A stretch of DNA of 64,000 nt from Carettochelys insculpta (Eukaryota > Chordata > Testudines > Carettochelyidae), in NCBI RefSeq assembly GCF_033958435.1, contig NC_134141.1:102589001-102653000 (forward strand), read 5' to 3'. Both the position numbers and the translations under genes were made by a program. The notes under the pieces were generated by a model, which saw nothing but the letters and a program-made list of their open reading frames with translations, was not told where the DNA came from and did not search any database. Shown here one piece after another: positions 57,596 to 64,000 of this stretch (position 1 is the stretch's first letter; the number at the start of each line of letters is the position of its first letter).

Positions 57596-59410
57596 AGAAG
57601 AGTGGCCCATCCATAGATCTCCGCCCCTTATTACTGTTGGCTATGGAACTAAATTGTCCCATATGCCACTCTTTAAAGGAGCACAGTACTATGTTATCAA
57701 TCAAATAAAGTAGGAAGCTATAACATGTATTTGTGGTAACTATATAACAAAGGTAGTGGTGTGAAAGGCATAAAGGAGAGGAATGATGCAAGATATGTGC
57801 GTCACATTTCCGGAGATCACAGCTTTGAGGTACGTTGCACAGCATTTGACCTGGAGTGACTGTGCCACTCTAAGTAATTTCCGTGGCTAAGGATAGAATG
57901 ATTTTGAAATCAGTGAGCAAAGAGCTAATTATATTCATGTTGATAGTCTCATAAATGTCTGTTTAAGACAATAGTTATTACAGTTTTCTAGTTAATCAAG
58001 TTAGCCAATGATCAAAATGAATGGAACTTGAAACATGGTCAGATACTAATAAGGTTATGTAACTAGGTTCCCATAAAACTGGGAGGGGTGCCAGAATATT
58101 GTTTTATCCCTATGATATGGGTCAGAGGACAAATCATACATAACTGACTGAGTGAGGCTCTTGGTTTTCAGCTTAGACCAATACACCTTGGTAAGAATCT
58201 GCCTCCTTATTGGCAGATAACTTGTTTAAAACAAAAAACCCTAACCTGCCTCCAACATATCTTTCACAGCAATCTGAATCTGCTTTAGAAATTTAAACAT
58301 TTCCCCCCATTCTCTCTTCTTGTATTAAATAAATTACTTTTATATGTCTTTATTATAAAAATATGAATCCTCATCCAACTCCCTACATTATAGAAATATA
58401 ACAATTGCTGTACCTGGGTACATTTGATGTAGAATCCGTTGTCACAGCTCTGAACTTATAACATACTCTTCTCTCTCTCTCTCTATATATATATATACAT
58501 ATATTCTGACAATAGTAGAAATACCATGTGGCCAGTAGGAGTTGGACTGAGCCCATGATCAAGGAGAATTTTATATCCTCATTCATTGTTACATGGGGAG
58601 CAGGTCCTCCAGGGGAGTCCTGTTTTCAGCTTCATCTGTGACAGGTCACTTCCTAGTCTGGGAGGCCATGTGACAGGAGCAGGTAACTAGGATAGGCCTG
58701 TTAGGACAGGACAGGCAGGAGAGAGGCTTAGAGTGCCAGAAGGGCTGTAGGTGTGTGCTGCAGACAAGGGGACCCCTGTGATATGCAAGATTAGAGAGGA
58801 CTTGGAAAGGAGCTGTTCACAGCAGCCGGATGGAAAGACATGGAATCATTATGCCTCGTTCCTGAGATTTCAGGCCAGAGGATTGCTAAAGCTACTTGTG
58901 ATGAAAGGCAGACACAGAAACTGCAAGGGAAAGAGGCATATTTAAACCCACTTTAGTTTGGTGCAATTCAAGAGCAATCTATCTCAAACTATCAGCTTAA
59001 TGCTGCTGCATCCTTTGCCTTTACAGGGAAGCGTAAGTTGGAACTGAGGGACAGAGGTGCACAGGCAAAAAGTGGCTTCAGAAATTAATATAAATAAATA
59101 AAACAATGAAATAAAGAAGTACTGGAAATTGAAAAGCTTATATTTTCAATGATTTTAAACTACCTCATCCCTCCCCTATTGGAAAAATAATCGGACAAAA
59201 TGCAAAATTGAACTGGCAGTGAATCTAACTATAGAAGACAACTCGGCCAAAATGGATCATGAAACGAGAGAGTTTGTGATTCTAAGGAAAAGACTGAGGG
59301 GAAATGAATAAGGAAAATGGGCTTCCAGAAAAGTGTATTTAAGAAACTCACAGAACTGTTAGAAAAGGTCCCATGGGAAGAAAAATCTAAAGAAAAACAA
59401 AGTTCAAGGC
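57596..59410. other. No recognised gene; TC/TA microsatellite at 58470-58504
   Basis: A (TC)n run followed by (TA)n lies at about 58470-58498. The rest is AT-rich without features I can name. Confidence 0.4.
58470..58504. repeat. (TC)n(TA)n compound microsatellite
   Basis: CTCTCTCTCTCTCT followed by ATATATATATATA. Confidence 0.93.
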
Positions 59411-59462
59411 TCTAGGGCTGTTTCTACACAGGCCACTTTCTTCAGAGCCCATTGCTCACATT
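59411..59462. mobile_element. MITE end fragment
   Basis: GGGCTGTTTCTACACAGGCC and CTTTCTTCAGAGCCC look like the left end of another MITE of the same broad group, interrupted by the palindromic element at 59463. The rest of this element was not found on the far side. Confidence 0.4.
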
Positions 59463-59898
59463 GGCCGTGTCTACACGTGCCCCAAACTTCGAAATGGCCA
59501 TGCAAATGGCCATTTCGAAGTTTACTAATGAAGCGCTGAAATGCATATTCAGCGCTTCATTAGCAAGCGGGCAGCAGCGGCGCTTTGAAATTGACGCGCC
59601 TTGCCGCTGCGCGGCGCATCCAGACAGGGCTCCTTTTCGAAAGGGCCCCGCCTACTTCGAAGTCCCCTTATTCCCATGAGTTCATGGGAATAAGGGGACT
59701 TCGAAGTAGGTGGCGTCCTTTCGAAAAGGAGCCCCATCTGGACGCGCCACGCGGCGGCGAGGCACGTCAATTTCGAAGCGCTGCTGCCTCCCACATGCTA
59801 ATGAAGCGCTGAATATGCATTTCAGCGCTTCATTAGTAAACTTCGAAATGGCCATTTGCATGGCCATTTCGAAGTTTGGGGCACGTGTAGACGTAGCC
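59463..59898. mobile_element. Palindromic MITE, complete inverted-dimer form (436 bp)
   Basis: The whole element is one giant inverted repeat: the left half (59463-59680) and right half (59683-59898) are near-perfect reverse complements meeting at CCCATGAGTTCATGGG. Each half contains its own smaller hairpins (GAAATGGCCATGCAAATGGCC, AAGCGCTGAAATGC..AGCGCTT). It is flanked by ATT (59460-59462, 59899-59901). ORFs on opposite strands across it encode nearly the same peptide, which only reflects the palindrome. Confidence 0.93.
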
Positions 59899-59901
59899 AT
59901 T

Positions 59902-61182
59902 GGTAGTTTCGATAATCTGGAATCCAAACTATCTCATGACTCACTCTTTTTCACTTTATTAATAACCATATGACATAAAATTGCTCCTAATACTAATCCT
60001 TAAGACAACCTCCTCTTAGCCTTTTGGTGTAAGGAAAACTATTTATTCCTAATTTTTTTTGTCATTGGACAACTGTAATCAAGGGCCATAGTTTCCTCCC
60101 ACACCTTTATTAATTAAGCTTTACAGTTATCCCCAAAGTTGCATATTATTTTCTTTTGTATTTAATTTCATTGTTTATGTTTTGTACTATGAGCCATAGT
60201 ACACAGTGTGGCTACACAGAGTATGTGATGACAATGTAACCAACAGTTAGGTGCTGGGAAAACAGAGGTTAAGAGGGATGCTTAAGATCATATTGATATA
60301 CCAGTGGTAAATTCCAGATCTACTGCCAACCCCTTTCTTTATAAACCATACGATAGGATTTTGGCCACTAATTCCTTAGGCTCCTTTGAGAATAAATCCC
60401 ATCTATGATATTTTTTTTTCTGGGGCAACCTGAAAACAAAAGAAAAGATTCTGTGAGATGTAACTAACCTGTTCTGATGTTTATATTATGCTGGTACAGG
60501 CAGGTGGACTGATCTGTTGGGAAAATATTGCACTTTGAAACATGCTATGTATAGAAAACTGGTATTTTATTGTGAATACTGTTATCAAGCTGATTAGGAG
60601 CATATGAAGATATTACTTTTTGTTGCCTGATTATTATTGGATGAAAAGACAGGCGGGGTGGGGAGGGCATGTGACGATATTATTAAACCTTTACTAATAT
60701 TGTAGTTTCATGTGTTTCACGGTATGATTTAGATACCTGGGCTGTTCTGCATCAGATAATTATAAAGCTTTGGTTGATTCGGTGGCCCGTAACAGCTAAT
60801 CTGGGAGTTGAACTCATTAAAATTGTTTATATTTCAGGAAAAAATGTTTTGTAAATAAATGGGAACATGGCCAGACTGAGTCCATGACCTGGCCACATTT
60901 TTGATTACAGAAGATCTACGGATTTAGGGTCTGTGAACATCTAAATTACCATCCACTAAAAGAACCTCTTTGACAGGAAGCAAAATATTTAGATAGGATC
61001 TGTACAATATGCAGCTACTGAAGGAAGAACTGGAAATGAGATTTGTCATAGCCCAAGGGGGAAAATATACTAGGAAAAAGTGTTTTCAATATATGACAAC
61101 ACTGGGAAAGGCAAAGTCATTCTTGCAGAGTATGAGTATAATTTGAATGGACATCAGAGAATGTGTCAGTCTCTTTCTCTTA
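59902..61182. other. No recognised feature
   Basis: AT-rich sequence without recognised features. Confidence 0.35.
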
Positions 61183-61603
61183 GGCCATGTCTACACGAGA
61201 AGCCTCTGTTGACAGAAATTACTATTGGAAGGGATTTCCCAGCAAAACTTCTGTCGACAGATCGCATCTACACATGAAAGCAGATCAAAAGAGCAATCCG
61301 CTCAGTCGACAGACAGCAGCTAGACTGATTGGCCCTCTCTCGATAGAACAGCTGACCGGAAGCTCTGCAAACAAGGCTGTTTGGTGAACCAGAAGCCCTG
61401 TTGCTGATGAAAGGGTCCTGGAGCATCTACACGGCTGTTTTGTCAACAGAACATTGTCAAGAGAGGCGTTAAACTTGAACGTGGAGCAGTATAATGCTGC
61501 TGGCAGACATGCTCGGTTTTGCCAACAAACTGTTGACAAAGCACATCTGCTGTGTAGATGCTTTTCATTTTTTCCAGGAAAAGCTGCTCGTGTAGACGTG
61601 GCC
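61183..61603. mobile_element. MITE, GTCGAC subfamily
   Basis: Ends GGCCATGTCTACACGAG and CTCGTGTAGACGTGGCC, flanked by TTA on the left (61180-61182) and TGA on the right. The body carries CTGTCGACAGA, CAGTCGACAGA, CTCTCGATAGA, TTGTCAACAGA and TTGACAAAG at positions equivalent to TTCGAAAGA-type motifs in the 43-45 kb MITEs. Non-coding. Confidence 0.88.
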
Positions 61604-61913
61604 TGAGAGCTGAAGTTACTACGCAATGAGAGTGTGAGGAGGCCTTGCTGACACTAGGGCCTTGTTTACACATCGGAATAACCCTGGTTCAGCAATTGGT
61701 GTTGTCACACTAATGCAGACCCCTAAAGGTTTGGTGAAACTAGAATGGCTTCATCTTGGGGCAGCTGACTGAGGTAATTTAAGCCATTTGTGAAAGCCAG
61801 TCTAGACACTCCCAAGTGTTCGCTCCAGGCTACAAACATCTATGCTTTACCATAGCCTGCACTGCACTGCACAGCACTGTTTTTTTTCATCCCACTTTTA
61901 GCCCATTATTTTT
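61604..61913. other. No recognised feature
   Basis: Short unique-looking interval. Confidence 0.35.
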
Positions 61914-61968
61914 GGCAAATGGCAAATAAATATAAATGGCAAATAAATATAAATATAAATAAATATAA
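61914..61968. repeat. AT-rich simple repeat (AAATAAATAT-like)
   Basis: Irregular repetition of GGCAAATAAATATAAAT and AATATAAATAAATATAAAT directly before the LINE. Confidence 0.88.
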
Positions 61969-62892
61969 ATGAAATTTAATGTGGATAAGTGTAAGGTAAT
62001 GCATGTTGGAAAAAATAACCCAAATTACACGTACTACATGATGGGGTCAAATTTAGCTACGACAGATCAGGAAAGGGATCTTGGAGTTATAGTGGATAGT
62101 TCTCTGAAGACATCCATGCAGTGTGCAGCGGCAGTTAGTAAGGCAAATAGGATGTTAGGAATTATTAAAAAAGGGATCAATAATAAGACAAAAGAGATCA
62201 TACTTCCCCTATATAAAACTATGGTACGCCCACATCTCGAGTACTGCGTGCAGATGTGGTCTCCTCACCTCAAAAAAGATATATTGGCATTAGAAAAGGT
62301 TCAGAAAAGGGCGACTAAGATGATTAGGGGCTTGGAAAGGGTCCCATATGGGGAGAGGCTAGAGAGACTGGGACTTTTCAGTTTGGAAAAAAGGCGATTG
62401 AGGGGCGATATGATAGAGGTATATAAAATCATGAATGATGTGGAGAAAGTGAATATAGAAAAATTATTTACCTTTTCCCATAATACAAGAACTAGGGGAC
62501 ACCAAATGAAATTGATGGGTAGTAGGTTCAAAACTAATAAAAGGAAATTTTTCTTCACACAGCGCACAGTCAACCTGTGGAACTCCTTGCCCGAGGAGGC
62601 TGTGAAGGCCAGGACTCTATTAGGGTTTAAAAAAGAGCTTGATAAATTTTTGCAGGTTAGGTCCATAAATGGCTATTAGCCAGGGATAAAGTATGGTGCC
62701 CCAGCCTTCATAACAAGGGCAGGAGATGGATGGCAGGAGATAAATCACTTGATCATTGTCTTCTGTTCTCCTTCTCTGGGGCACCTGGCATTGGCCACCG
62801 TCGGCAGATGGGATGCTGGGCTCGATGGACCTTTGGTCTGGCCCAGTATGGCCATTCTTATGTTCTTATGTTCTTATGTTCTTATGACCATA
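61969..62892 (+). pseudogene. CR1-like LINE 3' end with open 236-codon C-terminal ORF
   Basis: The ORF 61969-62679 encodes the carboxyl part of a CR1-clade pol, beginning just after the polymerase active site: [17 protein letters not shown], then [20 protein letters not shown], then [20 protein letters not shown], then [20 protein letters not shown], then [14 protein letters not shown], and [19 protein letters not shown] near the end. It has a 3' UTR with TGGACCTTTGGTCTGGCCCA and a tail of four TTCTTATG units (62855-62886). The lack of stops suggests a young or recently active copy. The polymerase core and endonuclease are missing by 5' truncation, so it cannot move by itself. Confidence 0.92.
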
Positions 62893-63816
62893 CATTTTGG
62901 AGTAAGCACACTAGCCTTTAAAGGATATTAACTACATTGAGCCAACTGGAAATCAATGAAACAACATTGAATGTAGAATTCCCTAAAAGAGGAAGAGATG
63001 TAATGTGATGACAACATTATTGTTTGTCTATAATTATTTTAATGTTAAGGAGACAAGTGGGGCTCAAGTGGAGAATCATACTTACTGTATTTGGCTGGCA
63101 CCATTTCATTTACATGCATTTTAAATCAAATACATTATTACATTTTTTAAAAATTTCTCTGTGATTGCTATTTGTTGGAACAAACCCAGCCAAGGATTGG
63201 TGTCCATACTCAATATAGGTTTTCAACACAGGCAGTGCAGCTGCTGAAAGCAAAAGTGCCAATGGAACAATAGGTGCAACCAAAAATCAGTGCTATCCCA
63301 AAACAAAAAAAGCCAAAACCCAACAGAAACCAAGGGTGTATGCTCAAATGAGTAAATTAAAGTGCAATGTGACATGTAATGGCAATACTTAGATAGCCTG
63401 CCATCATCTTCTCTTCTGTCCAGCTTCTTCTCTGCTGGTTCTTCAGCTCACAGTTATCAATTATGAACCACTCCTCAGCCTTAATATCAATACACCTCCA
63501 AACCCTACATCTGCAGTACTGCCAAAATCATTACAAATAACGAGGCAGGCCCCTAAAAATCAACTGTCTTTTAAATCATTGAACTATTTTGTAAATAAGA
63601 TGTCTTTTTCTTTTGCCTCTGGTTTCTGAGCCACATCATTGTGAGACTGACTCCAATAGGGAGAAAAATCACATCACTTATAATTTAAATTGGAAGAGTT
63701 GGCAACTCTGAGACAGAAATTAAGTTCAACAGGAACACTCAAGCTCTAACTTGTATTAACTTGCAAAGACAATTCCCAAGTGTAGTCAAGAAGAAGATGG
63801 GATTTTTTCATGCTAT
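62893..63816. other. No recognised feature
   Basis: AT-rich sequence without recognised features. Confidence 0.35.
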
Positions 63817-64000
63817 GGCTACATTTACACTACAAGATAAATTCACATTGAAGGCAGTTGGCTCGATATTACCACGTACCTGTCTTCACTGTAAATACCA
63901 TTAGCTTAATTTAGGGAGCACTAATATTAGATTACTAGAGTCAAGCTCGAATTCAAAAATTCAATTAAAGGCCAATGTGGAGGTGTCAAGTCTTAAAATC
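63817..64000 (+). mobile_element. DNA-transposon left end, runs off the window
   Basis: Starts GGCTACATTTACACTACAAG and continues AAGGCAGTTGGCTCGATATT, matching the minus-strand element that begins at 32288. The 5' ~180 bp are shared, including TGTCTTCACT and TTAGGGAGCACTAATATTAG. The rest lies beyond 64000. Confidence 0.75.

Noticed and set aside
59452..59927. Two similar ORFs on opposite strands
   Set aside because: They mirror each other because the MITE is a palindrome; not genes.
1..64000. CRISPR arrays, bacterial operons, riboswitches
   Set aside because: The sequence is vertebrate in character; the tandem repeats found are satellites or transposon parts without the regular spacer structure.

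Overview
The window reads as non-genic (intergenic or intronic) DNA of a reptile, most likely a turtle. I infer this from the repeats: CR1-type LINEs with octamer tails, Penelope-like tails, dense DNA-transposon derivatives with GGCTACGTCTACAC-like ends, and a Gmr1-type Ty3/gypsy element. I found no host gene I can support, no rRNA or CRISPR, and no convincing functional tRNA. The species call rests on recognising repeat families and was not tested by a search.

Layout. 1-2.3 kb: TG microsatellite, an old transposon fragment, and a small foldback repeat. 2.3-8.3 kb: one nearly full-length LTR retrotransposon on the minus strand (421-bp LTRs, CATCC target duplication, tRNA-Leu-like primer site, polypurine tract). 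It encodes a SCAN-like Gag and has integrase upstream of reverse transcriptase. It is inactivated by frameshifts, an in-frame TGA and Asp-to-Asn changes at five catalytic positions. 8.7-16 kb: a pentamer microsatellite, a 215-bp-arm inverted repeat, a LINE split by a small hAT-like element, a compound foldback MITE, and a LINE pol C-terminal fragment. 18-24 kb: a MITE and a decayed PIF/Harbinger transposon with two convergent genes (Myb/SANT-like protein and transposase). 24.6-25 kb, 33 kb, 47 kb and 49 kb: Penelope-like tails carrying a hammerhead-ribozyme-like core, two of them very short insertions with 13-bp target duplications. 31-38.7 kb: further DNA transposons, including a MITE split by CR1 and a 657-bp derivative of the Harbinger family. 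43.0-44.9 kb: a cluster of four MITEs and a solo LTR, partly nested. 50-57.6 kb: minisatellite, CR1 copies, a MITE and a hAT-like element. 59.4-62.9 kb: a 436-bp whole-element palindrome, another MITE, and a CR1-like LINE with an open 236-codon 3' ORF. 63.8 kb to the end: a transposon running off the window.

The sequence is a record of layered transposition rather than a pathway. The observations I rate highest are the Asp-to-Asn pattern in the gypsy element, which suggests G-to-A editing; MITE subfamilies that share a scaffold but have their dispersed palindrome changed in concert (TTCGAA versus GTCGAC types); and the ribozyme-like Penelope tails that appear to have moved as 74-88 bp units.
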